Shown here one piece after another: positions 34,520 to 42,807 of a stretch of DNA of 64,000 nt. The notes beneath the pieces are model-generated. The model was not told the DNA's origin and made no database searches. It worked only from the letters and a program-made list of their open reading frames with translations. The stretch comes from Pararhizobium sp. (GTDB taxonomy: Bacteria > Pseudomonadota > Alphaproteobacteria > Rhizobiales > Rhizobiaceae). Position numbers and translations under genes: made by a program. Each line of letters opens with the position of its first letter. Within the stretch, counting starts at the first letter, position 1. Location of the stretch: NCBI GenBank assembly GCA_030655075.1, contig JAURWE010000055.1:248001-312000 (forward strand), in the 5' to 3' direction.

Positions 34520-35704
34520 ATGAGCACGAACTGGCGTCCAGCAACACAACTGGTCCATGGCGGCACCACCCGTTCCCAGCATGGCGAAACTTCCGAAGCG
34601 ATTTTCCTGACACAGGGCTTTGTCTACGACAGCTCGGAGGCGGCCGAGGCGCGCTTCAAGGGCGAGACCGACGGCTTCATTTATGCCCGCTACGGCAGCC
34701 CCACCAACGACATGTTCGAAAAGCGCATGTGCATGCTGGAAGGCGCCGAAGATGCGCGCGCCACGGCATCCGGCATGGCTGCCGTCTCTGCCGCCGTTCT
34801 TTGCCAGTTGAAGGCTGGCGACCACATCGTTGCTGCCCGGGCGCTGTTTGGTTCCTGCCGCTGGGTTGTCGAGACGCTGGCACCGAAATACGGTATCGAA
34901 TGCACGCTGATCGATGGCCGCGAGCTGGAAAACTGGGAAAAGGCCGTGCAGCCAAACACCAAGGTGTTCTTCCTGGAAAGCCCGACCAACCCGACGCTGG
35001 AAATCGTCGATATCGCCGGCGTCGCCAAGATTGCCAACGCCATCGGCGCCAAGGTCATCGTCGACAACGTCTTTGCCACACCGCTGCTGCAGAAGCCGCT
35101 GGAACTGGGCGCGCATATCGTCGTCTATTCGGCCACGAAACACATTGACGGCCAGGGACGCTGCCTCGGCGGCGTCATCCTGTCCGACAAGGAATGGATC
35201 AACGAGCACCTGCACGACTATTTCCGCCACACGGGCCCGGCCCTTTCGCCGTTCAATGCCTGGACGCTGCTCAAGGGCATCGAGACCATGCCGCTGCGCG
35301 TGCGCCAGCAGAGCGAGAATGCAGCCCGGGTCGCGGACTTCCTCGCCGAACAGCCGCAGGTGGCCAGGGTGATCTATCCCGGCCGCAAGGATCATCCCCA
35401 GGCGGACCTCATCGCCCGGCAGATGAAGGGCGGATCGACGCTGGTCTGCTTCGAGCTGAAGGGCGGCAAGGAGGCGGCGTTCGCGTTGCAGAATGCGCTT
35501 GAGGTCATCAAGATTTCCAACAATCTCGGCGATTCCAAGAGCCTGATCACCCATCCGGCGACGACGACGCACAAGAACCTGTCGGACGACGCCCGCACCG
35601 AACTCGGCATTTCGCCCGGCACCGTGCGCCTGTCTGCCGGCATCGAGGATGGTGACGACCTGATCGAGGACTTTGCCCGGGCGCTGAAGCAGGTCAAGGG
35701 CTGA
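34520..35704 (+). CDS. metZ: O-succinylhomoserine sulfhydrylase
   Basis: This 394-residue PLP enzyme is of the Cys/Met metabolism family. It makes homocysteine from O-succinylhomoserine and sulfide in methionine synthesis. Landmarks are ARYGSPTNDMFEKRM, the substrate region FLESPTNPTLEIVDI and the PLP lysine in VVYSATKHIDGQGRCLGG. The C-terminus ISPGTVRLSAGIEDGDDLIE is typical. Family members using O-acetylhomoserine are similar, so substrate choice rests on the rhizobial context and the SAM-II leader. The ribosome site (GAAGAAAG) is weak. Confidence 0.92.
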   Translation: MSTNWRPATQLVHGGTTRSQHGETSEAIFLTQGFVYDSSEAAEARFKGETDGFIYARYGSPTNDMFEKRMCMLEGAEDARATASGMAAVSAAVLCQLKAGDHIVAARALFGSCRWVVETLAPKYGIECTLIDGRELENWEKAVQPNTKVFFLESPTNPTLEIVDIAGVAKIANAIGAKVIVDNVFATPLLQKPLELGAHIVVYSATKHIDGQGRCLGGVILSDKEWINEHLHDYFRHTGPALSPFNAWTLLKGIETMPLRVRQQSENAARVADFLAEQPQVARVIYPGRKDHPQADLIARQMKGGSTLVCFELKGGKEAAFALQNALEVIKISNNLGDSKSLITHPATTTHKNLSDDARTELGISPGTVRLSAGIEDGDDLIEDFARALKQVKG

Positions 35705-35717
35705 CGCAGCTTACCGT

Positions 35718-35746
35718 GTTTCACCCTCCCTCAGGGAGGGTGAAAC
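35718..35746. terminator. 13-bp hairpin between metZ and the convergent gene
   Basis: GTTTCACCCTCCC pairs perfectly with GGGAGGGTGAAAC around TCA. It fills the gap between the two convergent stops. There is no T tract, so termination may be weak or Rho-assisted. Confidence 0.55.
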
Positions 35747-36355
35747 TCAATCCCCAAAACTCTTCCAGGCCTGCACGATGCGGGACAGGGCCGTGTAGAA
35801 GCAGATGACCGCAAATATCGCGGCTAGCTGCGGAAACCAGGCTGGAAACAGGCAGAAGGCGACGAAGACGACGATGGTTTCGGTTGCCTCGGCCAGTCCG
35901 GTCGTGAAGTAGAGGGATTTCACCCCGCGTGTTTCCGTCGTCAGCTTTCGTTTCTCGGCCATGATGGCATAGGCGAGGAAACTTGAGCCGTTGATATAAA
36001 ACGAGAGGATGAGCAGCGCCCCGCACAGGCCATTTCTGGCGGGATCAAAGACCACGAAGGCGAAGGGGATGGCGCCGTAGAAGGCGAAATCGAGCACGAT
36101 GTCGAGATAACCGCCGAGATCGGTCTTGCCGTTGACCCTTGCCACCGCGCCATCGAGACCGTCGCAGAGACGGCTTGCCAGCAACAGGATTAAACCCGCC
36201 CAAAAATGACCCGTTGCAATCAACGCGGCGGCAACGAGCCCGGCGAACAATCCGGCGATGGTGACCGTGTTGGCCGTGACGCCCCGGAGCGCAAGCTTTT
36301 GCCCAATGCGATCAAGCAAGGGATCAAGCCGTTGTCTTACAGCGCCATCAAGCAT
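35747..36355 (-). CDS. CDP-alcohol phosphatidyltransferase family membrane protein
   Basis: About 202 residues with five or six membrane helices. The family signature D-x2-D-G-x2-A-R-x8-G-x3-D-x3-D is complete in DGLDGAVARVNGKTDLGGYL followed by DIVLD. Such enzymes transfer a phosphoalcohol from CDP-diacylglycerol or a similar donor to make phospholipid head groups; the acceptor is not evident. The frame is open to 36736, but the upstream part has no domain. The ATG at 36355 begins the natural N-terminus LDGAVRQRLDPLLDRIGQKL. Confidence 0.85.
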   Translation of the reverse strand: MLDGAVRQRLDPLLDRIGQKLALRGVTANTVTIAGLFAGLVAAALIATGHFWAGLILLLASRLCDGLDGAVARVNGKTDLGGYLDIVLDFAFYGAIPFAFVVFDPARNGLCGALLILSFYINGSSFLAYAIMAEKRKLTTETRGVKSLYFTTGLAEATETIVVFVAFCLFPAWFPQLAAIFAVICFYTALSRIVQAWKSFGD

Positions 36356-36577
36356 GTCAGTCCCATTGTTCGAGCAGGCTTCAAGACCTTTTAGCACTTG
36401 CCCATGTTTTACCCGCCAGAACGCCTTAATTCTTGACGAAGTGGCGCTACTATAGAATATCAATCGTAGATCGTGGTGCAGCATGTTTGAATAAAATGCG
36501 CCATGAGGACAGTCTTGCGCAGTGTTTGAGTGGGCATCTTTCCCAAGCAGACGCCCGATCCTTGGAAGGTATTTGAT

Positions 36578-36970
36578 ATGTACCGAGCGTTGACCCGGGA
36601 CATCGAAGTGACGGTCGAACCGTATTATCTGGAGGATCAGTCCGATCCGGACGACAGCCGCTATGTCTGGGGCTACCGGATCGTCATTTCCAATCAGTCC
36701 GATATCGTCGTCAAGCTTTTGACGCGCTATTGGCACATCACCGACGAGACGGGCCAGGTCGATGAGGTCAACGGGCCCGGCGTCATCGGCGAGCAGCCGG
36801 TTCTCAGCCCCGGCGATACCTATGAATACTCGTCCGGCTGCCCGCTGGACACACCATCGGGCGTCATGTTCGGCCGCTACGGCATGGAGGCGGAAGACGG
36901 CGAGCTCTTCGAGATCGACATTCCCGCCTTTTCCCTCGACAGCCCGGGCCTGCTGCGAACCTTAAACTGA
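36578..36970 (+). CDS. apaG: ApaG protein
   Basis: This 130-residue protein has the ApaG/DUF525 beta-sandwich pattern: IEVTVEPYYLEDQSDPDDSR, YVWGYRIVISNQS, LLTRYWHITDETG, then GPGVIGEQPVLSPGDTYEYS. Its cellular role is unsettled; it is linked to nucleotide polyphosphate metabolism and magnesium or cobalt tolerance. The ATG at 36578 behind GGAAGG gives the normal length. Its 3' end overlaps the convergent hslO gene by nine bases. Confidence 0.93.
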   Translation: MYRALTRDIEVTVEPYYLEDQSDPDDSRYVWGYRIVISNQSDIVVKLLTRYWHITDETGQVDEVNGPGVIGEQPVLSPGDTYEYSSGCPLDTPSGVMFGRYGMEAEDGELFEIDIPAFSLDSPGLLRTLN

Positions 36971-37960
36971 CGAGACCTCTTGCGGCAGAACTTCTTCAGC
37001 CGTGAAGCGGTAGGTCGTCGAGCAGAACTCGCAGGTGACCGAGACACTGTCTTCTTCCAGAGAATGCTCAATATCGTCGCGCGGCAAGCCCATGATCACG
37101 CCCTTGAGCTTTTCGCGTGAGCAACTGCAGCGATCATAGACCGCCTGCGGCGCATAGGCCCTGACGCCACGCTCGTGAAAGAGCCGGAACAGCAGCCGCT
37201 CGACGCCAACGGCCGGATCGGTCAGTTCATCGACCGTGATGGTTTCCACCATGACCTTGGCTTCGGCCCAGAGATCGTCTTCCTGATGCTGGCTCTCGTC
37301 ACCATCGCCGCCGGGAAGATCGGCGTGGCGCATGCGCTCCGGCGCTTCCGGCAGGAATTGCGTCATGACGCCGCCTGCCCGCCAGCGGTGGCGTGGCTTG
37401 CCGTGTTCGTCGCGGTCAATCAGTTCGGCAACACCGAGCCGCAGCCGCGTTGGGATCTGTTCCGACTGGCGGAAATAGACGCCGGCAATGTCTTCCAGCG
37501 TCGCGCCATCGAGCGGCACAATGCCCTGATAGCGCTGCATGTCCTGGCCCTGATCGATGGTGAAGGCGAGGATGCCCTTGCCCAACAGCTCATGCGGACG
37601 GGCGTGGCCGTCGCGCTCGGCCTCGGCCAGCCGTTCGGCATCGAAGCGGGCATAGGCGCGCAGGGCGTCGGGCGTGGTGAAATCGGCAACGACCAGATCG
37701 ACGGGGCCATCGCCCTGGGTCTGGATGATCAGCTTGCCGTCGAATTTCAGCGAGGTGCCGAGCAGCACCGTCAGCACGATCGTTTCGGCCAGCAGCCGGG
37801 CAACGGGTACCGGATAGGCGTGACGGTCGAGAATGGCGTCGAGCATCGGGCCGAGCTGCACGGCGCGGCCGCGCACGTCGAGACCTTCGACCTGGAAAGG
37901 CACGACATGATCGTCACCGGCGAAATCGAACTGGCCGAGGCCCGGGCTTGCGTCTGACAT
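36962..37960 (-). CDS. hslO: Hsp33 redox-regulated chaperone
   Basis: This 332-residue cytosolic holdase is activated by oxidation. The C-terminal zinc-binding cysteines are intact as CSCSREK and CEFC, about 33 residues apart. The N-terminal core has AETIVLTVLLGTSLKFDGKL and GDGPVDLVVADF. An AGGAG site lies before the ATG. It is encoded 82 bases after argF on the same strand, an arrangement usual in rhizobia, so it probably shares the arg transcript. Confidence 0.95.
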   Translation of the reverse strand: MSDASPGLGQFDFAGDDHVVPFQVEGLDVRGRAVQLGPMLDAILDRHAYPVPVARLLAETIVLTVLLGTSLKFDGKLIIQTQGDGPVDLVVADFTTPDALRAYARFDAERLAEAERDGHARPHELLGKGILAFTIDQGQDMQRYQGIVPLDGATLEDIAGVYFRQSEQIPTRLRLGVAELIDRDEHGKPRHRWRAGGVMTQFLPEAPERMRHADLPGGDGDESQHQEDDLWAEAKVMVETITVDELTDPAVGVERLLFRLFHERGVRAYAPQAVYDRCSCSREKLKGVIMGLPRDDIEHSLEEDSVSVTCEFCSTTYRFTAEEVLPQEVSSV

Positions 37961-38042
37961 TCTGGAACTCCTGATACCGAACAGATCCGCCTCTTACGGC
38001 AGACACGCTTAGTTCGGTTGCGGACGATAATCTTTCAAGGGC

Positions 38043-38960
38043 TCAAAGAGCGCCAAGACACCAGGCAAGCACGGACTTCTGCGCATGCAGCCGGTTTTCC
38101 GCCTCGTCGAAAACGACCGACTGGGCGCCGTCGATGACCTCGTCCGTCACCTCCTCGCCGCGATGGGCAGGCAGGCAATGCATGAACAGCGCCTCGTCAT
38201 GGGCATGTGCCATCAGCTCCGGATTGACCTGATAGGGCTGGAAAACATTGTGACCACGGGCACGGTGTTCCTGGTTCATCGAGATCCAGGTGTCTGTGAC
38301 GACGCAGTCGGCGCCGGCGACGGCCCGCTCGGCATCATGGGTCAGCATGATCTCGCCGCCATTGTTGCGGGCCCAGTTGAGATATTTATCATCCGGCTCG
38401 GAGCCGAGCGGCACGGCCATGTTCATGCGATAGCCGAAGCGGGCCGAGCCCTCGATGAAGGAATGCAGCACATTGTTGCCGTCGCCGCTCCAGGCGATCG
38501 TCTTGCCCTTCACCGGACCGCGATGTTCCTCGAAGGTCATGATGTCGGCCATGATCTGGCAGGGATGCGTCTCGTCGGTCAGGCCGTTGATCACAGGCAC
38601 GGTGGCGTGTTCGGCCAGCTCGAGCAGGCGGCGGTGATCGGTGGTGCGGATCATGATGGCGTCGACGTAGCGCGACAGAACCTTGGCCGTGTCGCCGATG
38701 GTTTCGGCGCGGCCGAGCTGCATTTCGGTGCCAGACAGGAACAGCGTCTCGCCGCCGAGCTGGCGCATGCCGACATCGAAGGAGACGCGGGTGCGGGTCG
38801 AGGGCTTCTCGAAGATCATCGCCAGCATCTTGCCGGCCAGCGGCTTGGCCGCCGTTCCGGCCTTGGTATCGGCCTTGCGGGTCTTGGCATCGTCCATGAT
38901 GACGCGCAGATCCGGCGCCGTCATGGCGGATAGATCGAGAAAGTGCCGTGTGTCAGCCAT
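38043..38960 (-). CDS. argF: ornithine carbamoyltransferase
   Basis: This 305-residue enzyme makes citrulline from ornithine and carbamoyl phosphate in arginine synthesis. The carbamoyl phosphate site is FEKPSTRTRVSFDVG, with HPCQIMAD, the ornithine-binding DTWISM and the catalytic MHCLPAHRGEEV. Length and motifs are normal for an anabolic OTCase. AGGAC precedes the ATG. It lies 33 bases after argD. Confidence 0.96.
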   Translation of the reverse strand: MADTRHFLDLSAMTAPDLRVIMDDAKTRKADTKAGTAAKPLAGKMLAMIFEKPSTRTRVSFDVGMRQLGGETLFLSGTEMQLGRAETIGDTAKVLSRYVDAIMIRTTDHRRLLELAEHATVPVINGLTDETHPCQIMADIMTFEEHRGPVKGKTIAWSGDGNNVLHSFIEGSARFGYRMNMAVPLGSEPDDKYLNWARNNGGEIMLTHDAERAVAGADCVVTDTWISMNQEHRARGHNVFQPYQVNPELMAHAHDEALFMHCLPAHRGEEVTDEVIDGAQSVVFDEAENRLHAQKSVLAWCLGAL

Positions 38961-38993
38961 GCGAATGTCCTGTTTCGTGCGTCTTTGGCGACT

Positions 38994-40196
38994 TCAAGCC
39001 GAAGCCTGCTTGCGGGGGGCGCTGGCCAGGCTGTCGGCAGCCCGCTCGATGCGCGCCAGTCCTTCGCGCGCCTCCTCGGCCGTGGTGATCAGCGGCGGCA
39101 GCAGGCGCAGCACGCTGTCACCTGCTGGAACCGCCAGCATGTTTTCAGCCCGGATGGCCTTCAGAAACTCGGCGGGCGGAATCCTGGTCTTGATACCGAG
39201 CATCAGGCCCTCGCCACGAATTTCCTCGATCAGATCAGGATAGCGGTCCTTGAGCGAGGCCAGTCCCTGGCGAAAGACGAGGCCGACGTCGCGGACATGG
39301 TCGAGAAAACCATCTTCAAGAATGACATCCAGCACGGCATTGCCAACAGCCATGGCCAGCGGATTGCCGCCATAGGTGGAGCCATGCGTGCCTGCAACCA
39401 TGCCCGAGGCGGCATCGGCCGTCGCCAGGCAGGCGCCGAACGGAAAGCCGCCGCCGATACCCTTGGCGACAGCCATGATATCGGGGGTAATACCGGCCCA
39501 TTCATGGGCAAAGAGTTTGCCGGTGCGGCCGACGCCGGACTGGACTTCGTCGAGGATCAAAAGCAAGCCGTATTCATCGCAGAGCGCCCGCAGTTCCTGC
39601 AGGAACTCCTTGTCGAAGACGCGGATGCCGCCCTCGCCCTGAATAGGCTCCAGCAGGATGCCGGCAGTCTCCTCGGTGATGGCAGCCTTCAGCGCCTGCA
39701 TGTCGCCGAAGGGAACCTGATAGAAGCCCGGCGTCTTCGGACCGAAGCCTTCGAGATATTTCGCCTGGCCACCGGCAGCGATCGTTGCCAGCGTGCGGCC
39801 GTGGAAGGCGCCCTCGAAGGTGATGATCTGAAACTTTTCGGTCTGGCCCTTCGAGTAATGATAGCGCCGCGCCGTCTTGATGGCGCATTCCAGTGCTTCG
39901 GCACCGGAGTTGGTGAAGAACACCTTGTCGGCGAAGGTTTTCGCCACCAGGCGGGCTCCAAGCGTTTCCTGTCCTGGAACCTCATAGAGGTTCGACAGGT
40001 GCCAGAGCTTGTCGGCCTGATCCTTAAGGGCGGCGACAAGGTGCGGATGGCTATGACCCAGCGAATTGACGGCGACACCAGCGGCGAAGTCGAGATAGCG
40101 CGAGCCGTCTTCGGCAATCAGCCAGACACCTTCGCCGCGTTCGAAACGCAGCGGCGCGCGCGCATATGTATCATAAAGCGGCGTGGCATCGGCCAT
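38994..40196 (-). CDS. argD: acetylornithine aminotransferase
   Basis: This 400-residue PLP enzyme converts N-acetylglutamate semialdehyde to N-acetylornithine. It has FTNSGAEALECAIKTARRY, the PLP-contact LLILDEVQSGVGRTGK, and the Schiff-base lysine in MAVAKGIGGGFPFGA. I chose the ATG at 40196 (MADATPLYDTYARAPL), with GGGAGA ten bases before it, over one seven codons upstream. It leads the argD-argF-hslO block. A promoter and a terminator-like hairpin lie about 70-140 bases before the start. Confidence 0.95.
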   Translation of the reverse strand: MADATPLYDTYARAPLRFERGEGVWLIAEDGSRYLDFAAGVAVNSLGHSHPHLVAALKDQADKLWHLSNLYEVPGQETLGARLVAKTFADKVFFTNSGAEALECAIKTARRYHYSKGQTEKFQIITFEGAFHGRTLATIAAGGQAKYLEGFGPKTPGFYQVPFGDMQALKAAITEETAGILLEPIQGEGGIRVFDKEFLQELRALCDEYGLLLILDEVQSGVGRTGKLFAHEWAGITPDIMAVAKGIGGGFPFGACLATADAASGMVAGTHGSTYGGNPLAMAVGNAVLDVILEDGFLDHVRDVGLVFRQGLASLKDRYPDLIEEIRGEGLMLGIKTRIPPAEFLKAIRAENMLAVPAGDSVLRLLPPLITTAEEAREGLARIERAADSLASAPRKQASA

Positions 40197-40268
40197 GGCG
40201 CGTATCTCCCTCAACAAGCGGCATTGCGGCCCCCGATCCGCCGTTGAAAGACGCGTTGGGCGAGCCCT

Positions 40269-40297
40269 AAAAAATCAAAATGCCGCCTTGCGGCGGC
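40269..40297 (-). terminator. terminator-like hairpin at the 5' end of the argD leader
   Basis: On the minus strand GCCGCC-GCAA-GGCGGC is followed by ATTTTGATTTTTT. It lies right where the predicted argD transcript begins, upstream of the argD start and with no minus-strand gene before it. It may attenuate the operon or mark a tiny RNA. Confidence 0.55.
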
Positions 40298-40303
40298 GGC
40301 TTC

Positions 40304-40332
40304 ACTATTCCCATTTTGCACTGCGATGTCAA
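40304..40332 (-). promoter_or_regulatory. sigma-70-type promoter for argD-argF-hslO
   Basis: On the minus strand TTGACA and AATAGT are spaced by 17 bases. The -35 box is a perfect match. Transcription would start at about 40297, within the first arm of the leader hairpin. Confidence 0.65.
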
Positions 40333-40449
40333 CAAATGCAGAGGCTGGGGCCTGACGTAAGGTAAGCCATGAAAAATCGCGACAGCCCGATCAAAAAGCT
40401 TGACGAAAAAGACACAGGTCGAAAGCAAGTTGGGGAAAACCCCGAAATC

Positions 40450-40515
40450 GATTCCACCTGATTCGCGCGACTCTTGTCACAGAGTCGCCCTGTCAGTACG
40501 TTAACAAACAATTAC
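40450..40515 (+). promoter_or_regulatory. gcrA control region: GANTC cluster and CtrA-like box
   Basis: Four GANTC sites (40450, 40460, 40469, 40482) crowd into 37 bases, and two more occur at 40593 and 40682. A CtrA-like box TTAA-N7-TTAC lies at 40501-40515. The rest of the 534-base gap from 40197 to 40730 holds only the argD promoter and leader. CcrM methylation and CtrA control of gcrA is known in Caulobacter; its use here is inferred. Confidence 0.65.
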
Positions 40516-40730
40516 TAGACGCATGCGGCGGACCTAGTCACCAACAGGATCAGAGCTTTCAAGTCCCGGAACCATTCGGGGCAGCGAAGACGGATTCTGG
40601 GTCTGATATGCCGCATGGGTCTCACAATCGGGACAGCCAGGATCGCTGTCGAACTTTTACGGGTCTGGGTGTTTTTCGTCGGATTCCTCCACGAACGAAC
40701 TGCGGCCATGCCGGAAGCGGAGACGAACAC

Positions 40731-41255
40731 ATGAACTGGACTGACGAGCGCGTCGAACGACTGAAGAAGCTCTGGGCCGAGGGTCTGAGCGCGAGCCAGA
40801 TCGCTGCCCAGCTGGGGGGCGTCAGCCGCAACGCAGTCATCGGCAAGGTTCACCGGCTCAATCTTCCGGGCCGCGCCAAGGCCGGCGGCACGGCGGCCGC
40901 CACACGCATCAAGCGCCCAGCCGCAGCACCGCGCCCGCAGACCTTTGCAGCACGCCCGGCCGCCCGCCCGGCACCGCGTACGAATGGTTCTGCCGCCATC
41001 CGGGAAGACATCGATGCCGATCACGAGCTGGTTGTCGTGCATGAGGCTCCGCCTCCGAGCAATGTCGTCGTTCCCATGTCGCGGCGCCTGGAACTGACGG
41101 AACTCACCGACCGGACCTGCAAGTGGCCGATTGGCGATCCGCTGAAGGACGAGTTTCATTTCTGCGGCAATGACTCTCCCGACGCATCGCCCTATTGCAC
41201 CTATCATGCGCGCCTGGCCTACCAGCCGTCCGGCGAGCGCCGCCGGGCGCGGTGA
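40731..41255 (+). CDS. gcrA: GcrA cell cycle regulator
   Basis: This 174-residue protein has the GcrA N-terminal helix-turn-helix MNWTDERVERLKKLWAEGLS, then ASQIAAQLGGVSRNAVIGKV. A variable Ala/Pro/Arg-rich linker follows. The conserved C-terminal region CKWPIGDP, FHFCG and YCTYHARLAYQP binds sigma-70. GcrA activates cell cycle genes at promoters with methylated GANTC sites. The ATG at 40731 begins the family N-terminus. A strong terminator follows. Confidence 0.96.
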   Translation: MNWTDERVERLKKLWAEGLSASQIAAQLGGVSRNAVIGKVHRLNLPGRAKAGGTAAATRIKRPAAAPRPQTFAARPAARPAPRTNGSAAIREDIDADHELVVVHEAPPPSNVVVPMSRRLELTELTDRTCKWPIGDPLKDEFHFCGNDSPDASPYCTYHARLAYQPSGERRRAR

Positions 41256-41277
41256 GGGATAGCAGCACAAAAACAGA

Positions 41278-41302
41278 AAAAGGGCCGCGAGGCCCTTTTT
41301 TA
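41278..41302. terminator. bidirectional terminator between gcrA and phoB
   Basis: GGGCC-GCGA-GGCCC is flanked by A5 on the left and T6 on the right, giving a perfect 10-bp stem. It can stop transcription of gcrA and, on the other strand, of the pst-pho operon. Confidence 0.9.
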
Positions 41303-41322
41303 TTGCGTGGATGTTTTGGCCG

Positions 41323-42006
41323 TCAGCTTTCCAGCGAGTAACCGGCGCCGCGCACAGTGCGGATGACATCGAGCATATTGGAAAAGTTCAGCGCCTTGCG
41401 CAGGCGTCCGACATGAACGTCGACGGTGCGCTCATCGACGTAGATGTCATGACCCCAGACGCCGTCGAGCAGCTGCGAACGGGAAAAGACCCGGCCAGGC
41501 GACAGCATGAGGAATTCCAGAAGGCGGAACTCCGTCGGGCCCAAGCGGACTTCGCGGGTCTTTCGATGGACGCGGTGGGTCTCGCGGTCGAGTTCGATAT
41601 CGCCGCATTTCAGCTGGGTCGACAGGACTTCCGGCTTGGCGCGGCGCAGCATCGCCTTGACGCGGGCCATCAGCTCCGGCGTGGAGAACGGCTTGACGAC
41701 ATAGTCGTCGGCGCCGGTTGCCAGGCCACGAACCCGCTCGCTTTCTTCGCCGCGCGCCGTCAGCATGATGATCGGCAGGCGCTCGGTATCGGAGCGCTGG
41801 CGCAGACGGCGGCAAAGCTCGATGCCGGACACGCCCGGCAGCATCCAGTCGAGGATCAACAGATCCGGCACGCGTTCCTGCAGGCGGATCTCCGCCTCAT
41901 CACCCCGATTGATCGTATCGACCTCGAAACCTTCGGCTTCGAGGTTGTACTTGAGGAGGACGCTCAGCGCCTCCTCGTCTTCAACAACCGCTATTCTCGG
42001 CAACAT
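41323..42006 (-). CDS. phoB: phosphate response regulator PhoB
   Basis: This 227-residue OmpR-class regulator has an N-terminal receiver with Asp53 (LLILDWMLPG), Thr and Lys switch residues (MLTARGEE, VVKPFS) and a C-terminal winged helix (VDVHVGRLRKAL, IRTVRGAGYSLE). When phosphate is scarce it is phosphorylated by PhoR and binds Pho boxes. It is the last gene of the pst cluster, 28 bases after phoU. Confidence 0.96.
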   Translation of the reverse strand: MLPRIAVVEDEEALSVLLKYNLEAEGFEVDTINRGDEAEIRLQERVPDLLILDWMLPGVSGIELCRRLRQRSDTERLPIIMLTARGEESERVRGLATGADDYVVKPFSTPELMARVKAMLRRAKPEVLSTQLKCGDIELDRETHRVHRKTREVRLGPTEFRLLEFLMLSPGRVFSRSQLLDGVWGHDIYVDERTVDVHVGRLRKALNFSNMLDVIRTVRGAGYSLES

Positions 42007-42034
42007 CGTTCAGCACTCCGTATGCGCGGACGGA

Positions 42035-42748
42035 TTATTCCGTCACGGCCCCGACCGACGTTGTCGTGTCGTCTTTCGTGCGCTCGCCTTCCGGCTGCGC
42101 ACCGGTCTTCATGTAGAAGATCGTTTCGGCAATGTTCGTCGCATGGTCACCGATACGTTCGATGTTCTTGGCGCAGAACAGGAGATGCGTGCACGGCGTG
42201 ATGTTGCGCGGATCTTCCATCATATAGGTCAGGAGTTCGCGAAACAGCGATGTATAGATAGCATCGATCTCGCCGTCGCGCTCGCGGATGGCGTTTGCCC
42301 GCTCGGCAGAGCGCGACGCGTAGACATCGAGAACGTCCTTCAGCTGCATCAGGGCCAGTTCGGCCAGATGCTCAAGGCCCCGGGCGAGCTGACGCGGCAG
42401 GCCATTGCCGTGAACGGCGATGACGCGCTTGGCGTTGTTCTTGCCAAGGTCGCCGACCCTTTCGAGATCGGCAGCGATGCGGATCGAGCCCATGATTTCG
42501 CGCAGGTCGGCAGCCATCGGCTGGCGCTTGGCGATGGTGATGATGGCTCTCTCGTTGATCTGCCGTTCGGCGTCATCGAGAATGGCATCTTCGGAGATGA
42601 CTTTCTGGGCGAGTGCCAAGTCGGAATTGACGAGCGCGCGCACGGAATCGGCCACCATCTGTTCGGCAATGCCGCCCATTTCAGAGATGCGGCGTGTCAG
42701 GTACTTCAGTTCTTCGTCATAGACGGAGATGATATGTGTAGAGGACAT
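42035..42748 (-). CDS. phoU: phosphate transport regulator PhoU
   Basis: This 237-residue protein consists of two three-helix repeats. The metal-binding acidic motifs are visible as RVGDLGKNNAK and ERIGDHATNIAE. PhoU links the PstSCAB importer to PhoR and keeps the Pho regulon off when phosphate is plentiful. AAGGAAG precedes the ATG. Its place between pstB and phoB is the normal one. Confidence 0.95.
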   Translation of the reverse strand: MSSTHIISVYDEELKYLTRRISEMGGIAEQMVADSVRALVNSDLALAQKVISEDAILDDAERQINERAIITIAKRQPMAADLREIMGSIRIAADLERVGDLGKNNAKRVIAVHGNGLPRQLARGLEHLAELALMQLKDVLDVYASRSAERANAIRERDGEIDAIYTSLFRELLTYMMEDPRNITPCTHLLFCAKNIERIGDHATNIAETIFYMKTGAQPEGERTKDDTTTSVGAVTE

Positions 42749-42807
42749 GTTTGCTTCCTTCGGTCCGCAACCGGATCAAGACTGGCGAAAAGGACAGATG
42801 GGCCGGA

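Noticed and set aside
36356..36736. N-terminal extension of the CDP-alcohol phosphatidyltransferase frame
   Set aside because: The extra 127 codons have no membrane helix or domain and overlap the apaG leader. The ATG at 36355 gives the normal family length.
38085..38933. A 282-codon frame antisense to argF
   Set aside because: It is complementary to a complete OTCase with all motifs, and the product shows no family pattern.
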